DNA of 10,505 nt, taken from assembly GCA_014191535.1 (NCBI GenBank), contig BJHC01000030.1, positions 1-10,505 of the forward strand, given 5' to 3'. The translations under genes were made by a program, and so were the position numbers. Source of the DNA: Cyanobium sp. Its GTDB lineage: Bacteria; Cyanobacteriota; Cyanobacteriia; PCC-6307; Cyanobiaceae. This document shows, piece after piece, positions 1 to 9,123 of this stretch (positions are counted from its first letter, which is position 1; each line of letters opens with the position of its first letter). The notes below the pieces were generated by a model. It was not told the origin of the DNA and did not search any database. It saw only the letters and a program-made list of their open reading frames with translations.

Positions 1-288
1 GCGTTGTGCATGGGTGGTGTGTTCGCCATCAGCGCCGTGATTCCCGCCAAGGTGCAACAGCTGGTGGTCCTGCTGAGGGCCATGCCTGCCTCCGGCATCG
101 ACGTTGTGGTCCATACAGCGCTCCAGCTGTTGGGATGCTTCCTGCTCCTATCCGTCTTGATCTGGGCGAGCAAAACTGAGCCGAGAAACGTCAGGCCGCT
201 GCTCGCCTACCCACCCCACAACCGCGACACCGTGTTGATCCATGCCCTGGGCCTGATCGTTGGTGTGGTGATGATGCTGGTGGCCTGA
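1..288 (+). CDS. Small membrane protein, unrecognised, possibly 5'-partial
   Basis: The reading frame is open from the window edge to a TGA at 286-288. Possible starts are TTG at 4 and ATG at 10, but the gene may begin upstream of the window. Counting from the TTG, about 94 residues are visible. Residues 35-55 (HTALQLLGCFLLLSVLIW region) and about 77-94 (VLIHALGLIVGVVMMLVA) are strongly hydrophobic and look like two membrane helices, joined by a polar loop rich in Arg, Pro and Asn. A weaker hydrophobic stretch lies at residues 5-25. The protein ends directly after the last helix. I do not recognise the family and assign no function. It is followed 57 bases later by the acetolactate decarboxylase gene on the same strand, so it could be a leading gene of the same unit or an unrelated neighbour. 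Base composition looks somewhat less GC-rich than the hox genes. Confidence 0.5.
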   Translation, partial: ALCMGGVFAISAVIPAKVQQLVVLLRAMPASGIDVVVHTALQLLGCFLLLSVLIWASKTEPRNVRPLLAYPPHNRDTVLIHALGLIVGVVMMLVA

Positions 289-299
289 ACACAACGGCG

Positions 300-316
300 C
301 AGCGTTCAAAGCGCTG
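300..316. promoter_or_regulatory. Short inverted repeat upstream of acetolactate decarboxylase gene
   Basis: CAGCG (300-304) and CGCTG (312-316) are perfect inverted arms around the 7-base spacer TTCAAAG. The repeat lies in the only gap of the window longer than 30 bases, 30 bases before the decarboxylase ATG. No run of T follows it, so it is a poor intrinsic terminator. It could be an operator or a chance repeat; five-base arms are short. I see no convincing -35/-10 pair in 289-345. Confidence 0.2.
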
Positions 317-331
317 GTCTTCCCATCCCCC

Positions 332-337
332 AGGGGG
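332..337 (+). promoter_or_regulatory. Ribosome binding site of the acetolactate decarboxylase gene
   Basis: AGGGGG at 332-337 lies 8 bases before the ATG at 346 and supports that start. It forms the right half of the palindrome CCCCCAGGGGG (327-337), so the C run just before it could pair with it and partly mask it in the mRNA. Confidence 0.55.
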
Positions 338-345
338 CTCCACCG

Positions 346-1200
346 ATGGCATCCCATCCCGAGGCAACCCACCGGCTCTCGCTGCGGCTGGGGGAAGGGG
401 TCTGGCGGGCTCTCCAGGAGCGCTGCGCCCAAACCGGAGACACCCCCAACCACCTGATCAACAGCGCCATCGCCGAGGTGTTGGATCTCGACTACCGCAC
501 GATCTACCAGGTCTCCACCTCGGGAGCCCTGGTGCAGGGGGTGTACCAGGGCTGCGTGCGCGTGGGCGACCTCCTGCGCCACGGCGACTTCGGACTGGGC
601 ACCTTTGATGGCCTCGATGGCGAGGGGATCCTGCTGGATGGCCGGTGCTGGCAAGCCCGCAGTGATGGCACCGTGCAGCCCGCGCCCGCCACGGCCCTGG
701 CCCCGTTCTGGGTGTTGACCCACTTTCGCGCCGATCACACCCATCAGCTCCAGGACATCCGCAGCTGGGCCGATCTCACCGAGCGGCTGGATCAGCTGCG
801 GCCCAGTAACAACGTGTTCACCGCCGTGCGCATCCGCGGCAGCTTCGAGGCGATCAAGATCCGTGTGGCCTGCAAAGCCGCTGCGGGCACCGATCTGGTC
901 ACGGCCACCAGCCATCAAGCGGAATTCAGCCACCAGCAGCTGGCCGGCACCTTGGTGGGCTTCTGGACCCCCAGCTTCGCCCGAACCATCAACATCCCCG
1001 GCTACCACCTGCATCTGCTCAGCGACGACCTGGCCCACGGCGGCCATGTGCTCGACCTGCAGGCCCACTCCCTGCACGTGGAGCTCCACACGCAGGATCA
1101 CCTGCATCTGGCGCTGCCCGACACCGCCGGTTTCCTGGCCGCCGATCTCAGCGGCGATCCCAGTGCCGCCCTGGCCAAAGCCGAAGGCGGCCATGGCTAA
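346..1200 (+). CDS. alsD: Alpha-acetolactate decarboxylase with N-terminal RHH-like segment
   Basis: This enzyme decarboxylates (S)-2-acetolactate, made from two pyruvates by acetolactate synthase, to acetoin in the cytoplasm. The catalytic domain spans about residues 50-284 of 284. It opens with YQVSTSGALVQGVYQG (54-69) and HGDFGLGTFDGLDGE (79-93), both hallmark ALDC stretches, and contains GTLVGFWTP (201-209). The zinc ligands match the family pattern His-x-His-x10-His: H221, H223 and H234 in HLHLLSDD and HGGHVLDL. E93, R173 and E280 fall where the Bacillus-type enzyme has its catalytic Glu, Arg and C-terminal Glu (numbering recalled from memory). Residues 9-48 are extra: a strand HRLSLRL, a helix, then a second helix TPNHLINSAIAEVLDL, the layout of a ribbon-helix-helix domain. 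The stop is 9 bases before ppsA, so the two genes are probably cotranscribed. The enzyme call is firm; the role of the N-terminal segment is unknown. Confidence 0.93.
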   Translation: MASHPEATHRLSLRLGEGVWRALQERCAQTGDTPNHLINSAIAEVLDLDYRTIYQVSTSGALVQGVYQGCVRVGDLLRHGDFGLGTFDGLDGEGILLDGRCWQARSDGTVQPAPATALAPFWVLTHFRADHTHQLQDIRSWADLTERLDQLRPSNNVFTAVRIRGSFEAIKIRVACKAAAGTDLVTATSHQAEFSHQQLAGTLVGFWTPSFARTINIPGYHLHLLSDDLAHGGHVLDLQAHSLHVELHTQDHLHLALPDTAGFLAADLSGDPSAALAKAEGGHG

Positions 1201-1203
1201 GAC

Positions 1204-1208
1204 AGGGG
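1204..1208 (+). promoter_or_regulatory. Possible ribosome binding site of ppsA, unusually close to start
   Basis: AGGGG at 1204-1208 ends one base before the ATG at 1210, closer than the usual 5-9 bases. A start further in, such as GTG at 1258, would leave about 30 bases for placement, but that region shows no better purine-rich match. Coupling to the upstream stop at 1198-1200 may help initiation. Confidence 0.25.
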
Positions 1209-1209
1209 C

Positions 1210-3669
<2,460 letters not shown>

Positions 3670-3686
3670 GGTCCTGGCAGCGGGCC

Positions 3687-3693
3687 GGGGAGG
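3687..3693 (+). promoter_or_regulatory. Ribosome binding site of hoxE
   Basis: GGGGAGG at 3687-3693 lies just before the ATG at 3696 (2-base gap, tight). GGCC at 3683-3686 and GGCC at 3692-3695 could pair to place most of this sequence in a small loop. The 26-base ppsA-hoxE gap shows no terminator. Confidence 0.4.
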
Positions 3694-3695
3694 CC

Positions 3696-4169
3696 ATGGC
3701 GCGCAGCACGGCCATCCCAGTGGGCGAGCCGCCCGATGCCCTGGAGGCGGCCGTGCAACACCTCGGCCTGCGGCGCGACGGGCTGATCGAACTGCTGGCC
3801 TGTGCCCAACGGCAACAGGGCTGGCTCAGCGCACCGCTGCTGGGCTGGATCGCCCGGCGTCTGCAGCTGCCGCACAGCCAGGTGCTCGGCACCGCGAGCT
3901 TCTACCACCTGTTTCGGCTCCAGCCACCCCTGCCCCACAGCTGCCTGGTGTGCACCGGCACCGCCTGTTACGTGCTGGGGGCGGAGGCGTTGCGATCCAC
4001 CCTGCAACAGCAACCCCTCCGCGCCATGGGGGTGGAGCTGGGCACGGTGCGCTGCATCGGCAGCTGCAGCGGCGCCCCGTTGCTGGTGGTGGATGGGCGG
4101 GTGCTCAACCACCAAAACCCCGCCAGGGCCCGACGGGCGGTGCAGGCCATTGCCATGCCCCAACCATGA
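3696..4169 (+). CDS. hoxE: Bidirectional [NiFe] hydrogenase diaphorase subunit HoxE
   Basis: HoxE is the fifth, NuoE-like subunit of the cyanobacterial bidirectional hydrogenase. It holds one [2Fe-2S] cluster and is thought to help electron exchange between the diaphorase and its partners. The 157-residue protein has the NuoE helical N-terminal region, with ASFYHLFRL near residues 67-75, followed by a thioredoxin-like fold. The cluster ligands follow C-x4-C ... C-x3-C: C86 and C91 in VCTGTACYV, C120 and C124 in RCIGSCSGAP. Cyanobacterial HoxE proteins are commonly a little longer (about 160-170 residues), with the difference at the N-terminus; the start chosen follows a purine-rich site. It opens the hox block; its TGA overlaps the hoxF ATG as ATGA. 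The alternative, NuoE of complex I, is excluded by the hox neighbours and because cyanobacterial NDH-1 lacks it. Confidence 0.95.
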   Translation: MARSTAIPVGEPPDALEAAVQHLGLRRDGLIELLACAQRQQGWLSAPLLGWIARRLQLPHSQVLGTASFYHLFRLQPPLPHSCLVCTGTACYVLGAEALRSTLQQQPLRAMGVELGTVRCIGSCSGAPLLVVDGRVLNHQNPARARRAVQAIAMPQP

Positions 4170-5704
4170 GCGCCATGGCGCTGCGGATTTGCACCGCATC
4201 AAGCTGCCGCAGCCGCGGCGGTGAAGCGCTGCGGCAGGCCCTGGCGGCGGTGGCACCAGCCCAGGGCGAGGCGCCCATGGTGACGGGCGTGGGCTGCCTG
4301 GGGCCCTGCAGCGATGGCCCCCTGCTGGCCCTGGGCCCGCACCTGTTCAGCCTGCAGACGCCCGAGCCCGAACCCCTGGCCCGCAGCCTGCAGCAGGCCC
4401 TCGCCCGCAACGCCCTGGAGCAGTGGCAGCCCCCCGGCTCCGCGTTGATCCCGGCGGCGGATCCCTTCCTGCGGCTGCAGCGGCGCCTGGTGCTGGAGCG
4501 CTGCGGACAGATCGATCCGGAGAGCCTGGAGGCGGCCCTGGCCAGCGACGGTTACCGGCAGCTGCGGGCCGTGCTGCAGCAGAACGACCCCGCGGCCGTG
4601 GTCGAGGCGGTGCGGTGCAGCGGCCTGCGGGGCCGCGGCGGCGCCGGCTACCCCACCGGCCTGAAGTGGGCCACGGTGGCGGCCATGCCGGGGGCCGAGA
4701 AGCGGCTGGTGTGCAATGCCGATGAGGGCGACCCGGGCGCCTTCATGGACCGCACGGTGATGGAGGGCGACCCGCACCGGCTGCTGGAGGGCATGGCCAT
4801 CGCCGCCTTCGCCGTCGGCGCCCAGCGGGGCTACCTCTACGTGCGCGCGGAATACCCCCTGGCGATTGCGCGCTTGCGCGGCGCCATCGCCGCCGCCGAG
4901 GAGCAGCACTGGCTGGGCAGCGGCATCGATGGCAGCCGCTTTGGCTTCCACCTGGAACTGCGGGTGGGGGCGGGCGCCTACGTGTGCGGTGAGGAAACGG
5001 CCCTGATCCATTCGATCGAAGGGGGGCGGGGCACCCCCTGCGCCAGGCCCCCCTACCCGGCGGAACGGGGTGTGTTCGGGCTGCCGACGCTGATCAACAA
5101 CGTGGAAACCTTCGCCAACGTGCCGGTGCTGTTGCAGATGGGGCCGGACGCCTACCGGCCGGGCACCAAGGTGTTTTCCCTCACCGGCCAGGTGCAACGC
5201 AGCGGCGTGCTGGAGGTGCCGATGGGCACGCCGCTGCGCACGATCGTCGAGGAGATGGGGGGCGGGGCACCGGCCGGCCGAGCGATCAAAGCGGTGCAAA
5301 CCGGGGGGCCCTCCGGGGGCTGTGTCCCGGCCGCCGAGCTCGACACCCCGGTGGACTACGACAGCCTCCAGGCCCTGGGCACGATCATGGGCTCGGGCGG
5401 GATGGTGGTGCTCGACGACACCACCGACATGGTGGATCTGGCCGCCTACTTCATGGCCTTCTGCCGCGAGGAATCCTGCGGCAAGTGCGTGCCCTGCCGC
5501 TCCGGCACCGTGCAACTGGAGCAGCTGCTGCGAAAACTCCTCGCCCGGCAGGGGTGCCCGGCCGACCTCGAGCAGCTGGAGCGCCTCTGCCACACGGTGC
5601 AGCAGGCGAGCCTCTGCGGCCTCGGGCAGAACGCCCCCAAACCGGTGCTCAGCACCCTGCGCCATTTCCGCCACGAGCTGATGGCGCTGGTGGGGGAGCC
5701 ATGA
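4166..5704 (+). CDS. hoxF: Bidirectional hydrogenase diaphorase subunit HoxF (FMN/NAD(P)-binding)
   Basis: HoxF is the NuoF-like flavoprotein where NAD(P)H or another carrier exchanges electrons with the Fe-S chain. The start at 4166 gives 512 residues and a 4-base ATGA overlap with hoxE. The frame stays open upstream to 3950, but that part has no HoxF similarity and overlaps hoxE. The N-terminal thioredoxin-like domain keeps four Cys: C9 and C14 (CTASSC), C44 and C48 (GCLGPCSDGP). FMN and nucleotide binding are marked by GLRGRGGAGYPTGLKW (153-168), CNADEGDPGAFMDR and GAGAYVCGEETALIHSIEG (about 268-286). A [4Fe-4S] cluster is held by C438, C441 and C444 (ESCGKCVPC) with C484 (SLCGLGQ). All expected ligands are present. 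The length is slightly under the usual 530 or so, with the difference in the N-terminal region. It ends with an ATGA overlap into hoxU. Confidence 0.95.
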   Translation: MSAMALRICTASSCRSRGGEALRQALAAVAPAQGEAPMVTGVGCLGPCSDGPLLALGPHLFSLQTPEPEPLARSLQQALARNALEQWQPPGSALIPAADPFLRLQRRLVLERCGQIDPESLEAALASDGYRQLRAVLQQNDPAAVVEAVRCSGLRGRGGAGYPTGLKWATVAAMPGAEKRLVCNADEGDPGAFMDRTVMEGDPHRLLEGMAIAAFAVGAQRGYLYVRAEYPLAIARLRGAIAAAEEQHWLGSGIDGSRFGFHLELRVGAGAYVCGEETALIHSIEGGRGTPCARPPYPAERGVFGLPTLINNVETFANVPVLLQMGPDAYRPGTKVFSLTGQVQRSGVLEVPMGTPLRTIVEEMGGGAPAGRAIKAVQTGGPSGGCVPAAELDTPVDYDSLQALGTIMGSGGMVVLDDTTDMVDLAAYFMAFCREESCGKCVPCRSGTVQLEQLLRKLLARQGCPADLEQLERLCHTVQQASLCGLGQNAPKPVLSTLRHFRHELMALVGEP

Positions 5705-6342
5705 GCGTCTGCACCCTGCGCATCAACGACCACGACCTGGCCATCGCCGCAGGCACCACCGTGCTGGAGGCCGCCCGCTCCGTGGGCATCACCATCCCCA
5801 CCCTCTGCCAGCACGACGGCCTCTCCGCGGTGGCGGCCTGCCGCCTCTGCCTGGTGGAGGTGGAAGGGCAGCAGCGGCCCCTGGCCGCCTGTGTCACCGG
5901 CGTTTGGGAGGGGATGCGCGTCAGCACCAGCAGCCCCCAGCTGCAGGAGATCCGCCGCACGGTGGTGGAGCTGCTGTTCACCGAAGGCAACCACGTGTGT
6001 GCGGTGTGCGTGGCCAACGGCCACTGCGAACTGCAGAACCTGGCGGTGCAGGTGGGCATGGACCACAGCCGTCTGCCCTACCGCTTTCCGCAGCGCTCCG
6101 TAGACCTCTCCCATCCGCTGTTCGGCCTCGATCACAACCGCTGCGTGCTCTGCACCCGCTGCGTGCGCGCCTGCGACGAACTGGAGGGGGCCCACGTCTG
6201 GGATGTGGGCTGGCGCGGCGAACACTGCCGGATCATCGCCGGGCTGGATCAGCCCTGGGGGGAGGTGGAGGCCTGCACCCACTGCGGCCAGTGCGTCGAC
6301 GTCTGCCCCACCGGCGCCCTGTTTCACCGCTGGCAGCCATGA
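5701..6342 (+). CDS. hoxU: Bidirectional hydrogenase diaphorase subunit HoxU
   Basis: HoxU is the NuoG-N-like Fe-S subunit that wires HoxF to HoxY. The start at 5701 (ATGA overlap with hoxF) gives 213 residues beginning MSVCTLRIND; the frame is open upstream inside hoxF but without similarity. Ligands for four clusters are visible: a plant-type [2Fe-2S] site C36, C47, C50, C64; a His-Cys3 [4Fe-4S] site H98, C100, C103, C109 (HVCAVCVANGHC); and two ferredoxin-type [4Fe-4S] sets C148, C151, C154, C158 and C192, C195, C198, C202. The protein stops just after the last set, at CPTGALFHRWQP. Typical cyanobacterial HoxU is about 238 residues and has some 25 more residues there. The TGA overlaps the hoxY ATG. 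All ligands are intact, so the subunit is probably functional despite the short tail. Confidence 0.95.
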   Translation: MSVCTLRINDHDLAIAAGTTVLEAARSVGITIPTLCQHDGLSAVAACRLCLVEVEGQQRPLAACVTGVWEGMRVSTSSPQLQEIRRTVVELLFTEGNHVCAVCVANGHCELQNLAVQVGMDHSRLPYRFPQRSVDLSHPLFGLDHNRCVLCTRCVRACDELEGAHVWDVGWRGEHCRIIAGLDQPWGEVEACTHCGQCVDVCPTGALFHRWQP

Positions 6343-6890
6343 GCAGGCGCCAACGGCTGGCAACGGTGTGGCTGGCGGGATGCTCCGGCTGCCACATGTC
6401 GTTGTTCGACCTCGACCTTTGGCTCCTGGAACTCGCCGAGCTGGCGGAGATCGTCTACAGCCCGGTGGCATCCGATGTGAAGCACTACCCCACCGATGTG
6501 GACATCGCCCTGGTGGAGGGGGCCGTGGCCACCAGCGACAACCTGGCGCTGCTGCGGCAGGTGCGGGCCAACACCACCACCCTGGTGAGCTTCGGCGATT
6601 GCGCCCTCAGCGCCAACGTGACCGGGCTGCGCAACCCGCTCGGGGGGCCGGAGCCGGTGCTGCGGCGCGCCTACCTCGAACTGGCCGATGGCAGCGGCCA
6701 GCTGCCTTGGGCCCCGGGCCTGCTGCCGGAGCTGCTGGAGCGGGCCCTGCCGGTGCATGAGCTGGTGCCGGTGGAGGTGTATCTGCCCGGTTGCCCCCCC
6801 TCCGCCGACCGCATCCGAGCGGTGCTCGAGCCCCTGCTGCGGGGGCAACGGCCGCAGCTGCGCGGCCCCGAGCAGCTGCGCTTCGGCTAG
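6339..6890 (+). CDS. hoxY: Bidirectional [NiFe] hydrogenase small subunit HoxY
   Basis: HoxY pairs with HoxH to form the hydrogenase module and carries the proximal [4Fe-4S] cluster that passes electrons between the Ni-Fe site and HoxU. The 183-residue length fits the family. The four expected Cys ligands are C15 and C18 (AGCSGCHMS), C88 (SFGDCAL) and C152 (YLPGCPPSADRIR). There is no signal peptide or extra cluster domain, as expected for this soluble cytoplasmic class. The start at 6339 gives an ATGA overlap with hoxU; the longer frame open to 5904 lies inside hoxU and shows no similarity. One odd point: after CHMS the residues are LFDLDLW, where relatives usually have an Asp-x-Asp-Glu pattern, so a conserved Glu is Leu at residue 27. 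A 19-base gap separates it from hoxH. Confidence 0.95.
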   Translation: MSRRQRLATVWLAGCSGCHMSLFDLDLWLLELAELAEIVYSPVASDVKHYPTDVDIALVEGAVATSDNLALLRQVRANTTTLVSFGDCALSANVTGLRNPLGGPEPVLRRAYLELADGSGQLPWAPGLLPELLERALPVHELVPVEVYLPGCPPSADRIRAVLEPLLRGQRPQLRGPEQLRFG

Positions 6891-6909
6891 CCCCCACGAA
6901 ACCGCGCCG

Positions 6910-8349
6910 ATGGGCACCACCCTCACCATTGATCCGCTGACCCGCATCGAGGGTCACGCCAAGATCTCGATCCAGCTGGATGGCAACGGCGCGGTGCAGA
7001 GCGCCCGGTTGCACGTGGGGGAATTCCGCGGCTTTGAGGCCTTCTGCGTCGGCCGGCCATTCACCGAGATGGCATCGATCACGGCGCGCATCTGCGGCAT
7101 TTGTCCGGTGAGCCATCTGCTGGCGGCCAGCCGCACCGGCGACAAGCTGCTGGCGGTCACGCTCCCACCGGCGGCGGAGCGGCTGCGGCGGCTGCTCAAC
7201 CTGGCGCAGATCCTGCAATCCCATGCGCTGTCGTTCTTTCACCTCAGCAGCCCCGACTTCCTGCTGGGGTGGGACTGCCCTCCAGAGCGGCGCAACCTGT
7301 TCGGGCTGATCGCCGACCATCCCGACCTGGCCCGCGGCGGCATCCGTCTGCGCCAGTTCGGGCAGGGAATGATCGAAGCGCTGGGGGGCCGCAAGATCCA
7401 TCCGGCCTGGGTGGTGCCCGGAGGGGTGCGCTGCCCGCTGGCGCAGCCGCAACGGGAGCAGCTGCTGGCGGAGCTGCCGGAGATGTTCCAGATCGCGGCA
7501 CTGGCGCTGGCGCAGTTCAAACAGCTGCTCGATCACCACCTGGGGGAGGAGCAGGAGGTGTTCGGCCAGTTCCCGTCGCTGTTTCTGGCACTCACGGGTC
7601 GGGAGGGCCTGTGGGAGCACAGCGACGGCCCCAGCTGTGCCGGCATCGCCGTGATGGCCAGCGATGGCACCCGCTTGGCCGAGGGTTTACAGGCAGACGA
7701 CTACCCCCAGTTCATCGCCGAGGCGGTGGAGCCCTGGAGCTATCTCAAGTCGCCCTACTACCGCCCGCTCGGGCCGGAAGCCGGCAGCTACCGGGTGGGC
7801 CCCCTGGCGCGGCTCAACCTCTGCGAACGCATTGGCACCCCCTGGGCTGACCGCGAACTGCTGGAGCTGCGCCAGCGCGGCGGGCCGGTGGTGACGGCCT
7901 CGTTCCACTACCACCTGGCGCGGTTGATCGAAATCGTGGCCTGCCTCGAGCAGATGCAACGGCTCCTCGAGGATCCGGCGATCACCGAGGCTCCGGTGCG
8001 CGCCACAGGCCGCCTCCAGCGGCGCGAGGCGGTGGGGGTGAGCGAGGCGCCACGGGGCACGTTGCTGCACCACTACCGCGTCGACGCCGATGGGCTGATC
8101 GAGGCGGTGAACCTGATCATTGCCACCGGCCAGAACAACGGCGCCATGAACCGCACGATCACCCAGATCGCGCGGCATTACCTGCAGGGGGGCCACCTCA
8201 GTGAGCCATTGCTCAACCGCGTGGAAGCGGGCATTCGCTGTTACGACCCCTGCCTCTCCTGCAGCACCCACGCGGCCGGGCAGATGCCGCTGCAGCTGCA
8301 GCTGTTCAGCGCCGAGGGCGCGCTGCTGCAGGAGCTGAGCCGGCCATGA
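6910..8349 (+). CDS. hoxH: Bidirectional [NiFe] hydrogenase large subunit HoxH
   Basis: HoxH holds the Ni-Fe(CN)2CO active site that splits or forms H2. The start at 6910 gives 479 residues beginning MGTTLTIDPLTRIEGHAK, matching family N-termini (about 474 residues in Synechocystis). Nickel ligands are C62 and C65 in RICGICPVSH near the N-terminus and C448 and C451 in DPCLSCSTHA near the C-terminus. E14 in RIEGH is the usual conserved Glu. Beyond H454 there is a 25-residue extension starting AAGQMP, the peptide removed by HoxW after nickel insertion. No Shine-Dalgarno sequence is visible in the 19 bases after hoxY, and no other in-frame start lies nearby, so translation may depend on ribosomes arriving from hoxY. 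The frame is open back to 6688 but that is hoxY sequence. The stop overlaps the hoxW start as ATGA. Confidence 0.97.
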   Translation: MGTTLTIDPLTRIEGHAKISIQLDGNGAVQSARLHVGEFRGFEAFCVGRPFTEMASITARICGICPVSHLLAASRTGDKLLAVTLPPAAERLRRLLNLAQILQSHALSFFHLSSPDFLLGWDCPPERRNLFGLIADHPDLARGGIRLRQFGQGMIEALGGRKIHPAWVVPGGVRCPLAQPQREQLLAELPEMFQIAALALAQFKQLLDHHLGEEQEVFGQFPSLFLALTGREGLWEHSDGPSCAGIAVMASDGTRLAEGLQADDYPQFIAEAVEPWSYLKSPYYRPLGPEAGSYRVGPLARLNLCERIGTPWADRELLELRQRGGPVVTASFHYHLARLIEIVACLEQMQRLLEDPAITEAPVRATGRLQRREAVGVSEAPRGTLLHHYRVDADGLIEAVNLIIATGQNNGAMNRTITQIARHYLQGGHLSEPLLNRVEAGIRCYDPCLSCSTHAAGQMPLQLQLFSAEGALLQELSRP

Positions 8350-8789
8350 CCGCCCTGGTGATCGGCTTCGGCAACCTGCTGCGCAGCGACGACGGCGCCG
8401 GCCACCGCCTCGCCCTGGCCCTGGCGCGCCGCAGCCCAGAGGGGGTGACGGTGCTGGCCCGCCCCCAACTCACGCCGGAGCTGGCGGCGCCATTGGCCCG
8501 GGCCAGCCGCGTGCTGTTCGTGGATGCGGTCTGGGCCTCCCCCTCCAACACCACACCACAGCTCACACCGCTGCAGCCGCTGGCGGCGGCCGCCCCCTTC
8601 AGCCACGGGCTCACCCCCGCGCGGCTGCTGGCCCTGAGTGCGGCCCTCTATGGGCACGTCCCCCCCGCCTGGCAGTTGCTGATCCCAGCGCACGAGGGGC
8701 AACTGGGGGATCAGCTCTCCGCCGCCACCGCCGCCGCCTGCCGCACCGCTCTGCCCCTGCTGCAGCGCTGGAGCCGCGCCGATGCATGA
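8346..8789 (+). CDS. hoxW: HoxH maturation endopeptidase HoxW
   Basis: HoxW is the nickel-sensing protease that removes the C-terminal extension of HoxH once nickel is in place. The 147-residue protein opens with VIGFGNLLRSDDGAG, the GxGNxLxxDDG signature of the M52 hydrogenase protease family. The three residues expected to contact the nickel of the substrate are D16 (second Asp of the signature), D60 (LFVDAVWA) and H87 (FSHGLTP), equivalent to Glu, Asp and His in HybD-type proteases. The protein is slightly short and Ala-rich but complete. It overlaps hoxH by 4 bases (ATGA) with AGGAG at 8330-8334 upstream, and overlaps hypA by 8 bases. Linkage to its own substrate gene supports HoxW over the uptake-hydrogenase protease HupW. 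Confidence 0.9.
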   Translation: MTALVIGFGNLLRSDDGAGHRLALALARRSPEGVTVLARPQLTPELAAPLARASRVLFVDAVWASPSNTTPQLTPLQPLAAAAPFSHGLTPARLLALSAALYGHVPPAWQLLIPAHEGQLGDQLSAATAAACRTALPLLQRWSRADA

Positions 8790-9123
8790 GCTGGCCCTGG
8801 TGCAGGAGCTGTGCGCCCTGGCCACGGCCGCGGCCGAGCGCCATGGCGCCACCCACATCGAACGGCTGCAGCTGCGGCTGGGGGACCGCTGCGGAGTGGA
8901 TGCCGATGCGCTGCGGTTGGCCTTTGCGGTGGTGCAACAGCAGCAGGCTTGGCAGCACACCCACCTGGAGCTGGAGCTGGTGCCCACCCGCTGCCGATGC
9001 CACCGCTGTGGCCATCACTTCCGGCCCGTGGATGTGATCCACTGCTGCCCCCGCTGCGGTGGCCTCAGCCATGAACTGCTGGAGGGCCGGGAGCTGGAGC
9101 TGGTGGCCCTGGAGGTGGCCTGA
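8782..9123 (+). CDS. hypA: Hydrogenase nickel incorporation protein HypA
   Basis: HypA is a small nickel metallochaperone that works with HypB to load nickel into the hydrogenase large subunit. The protein has 113 residues and begins MHE; H2 provides the nickel-binding side chain together with the N-terminus. The zinc site is two CxxC pairs, C73-x2-C76 (CHRCGHHF) and C89-x2-C92 (CPRCGG). Two further Cys, C71 and C88, sit directly beside these pairs and are not part of the family pattern. The ATG at 8782 is fixed by the essential MHE N-terminus, so the 8-base overlap with hoxW is real. The stop TGA abuts the hypB ATG (TGAATG). Confidence 0.95.
   Translation: MHELALVQELCALATAAAERHGATHIERLQLRLGDRCGVDADALRLAFAVVQQQQAWQHTHLELELVPTRCRCHRCGHHFRPVDVIHCCPRCGGLSHELLEGRELELVALEVA
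9111..9115 (+). promoter_or_regulatory. Ribosome binding site of hypB
   Basis: GGAGG at 9111-9115, inside the last codons of hypA, lies 8 bases before the hypB ATG at 9124. It is the best-spaced Shine-Dalgarno match among the hyp genes here and supports this start. Confidence 0.55.

Noticed and set aside
3670..3695. Possible terminator between ppsA and hoxE
   Set aside because: Only a 4-base GGCC pair with a GGGGA loop is present, no T run follows, and it overlaps the hoxE ribosome site.
3950..4165. Upstream open extension of the hoxF frame
   Set aside because: It lies inside hoxE, has no HoxF similarity, and the ATGA start at 4166 gives the family N-terminus directly before the first cluster Cys.
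4199..5674. Minus-strand open frame of 491 codons opposite hoxF
   Set aside because: It is a GC-driven shadow of hoxF with low-complexity Gly/Ala/His/Gln content and no recognisable domain.
8286..8305. CTGCAG/CAGCTG tandem-like repeats here and near 9866-9880
   Set aside because: They encode ordinary Leu-Gln alternations with preferred codons in hoxH and hypF and do not form a separate repeat element.
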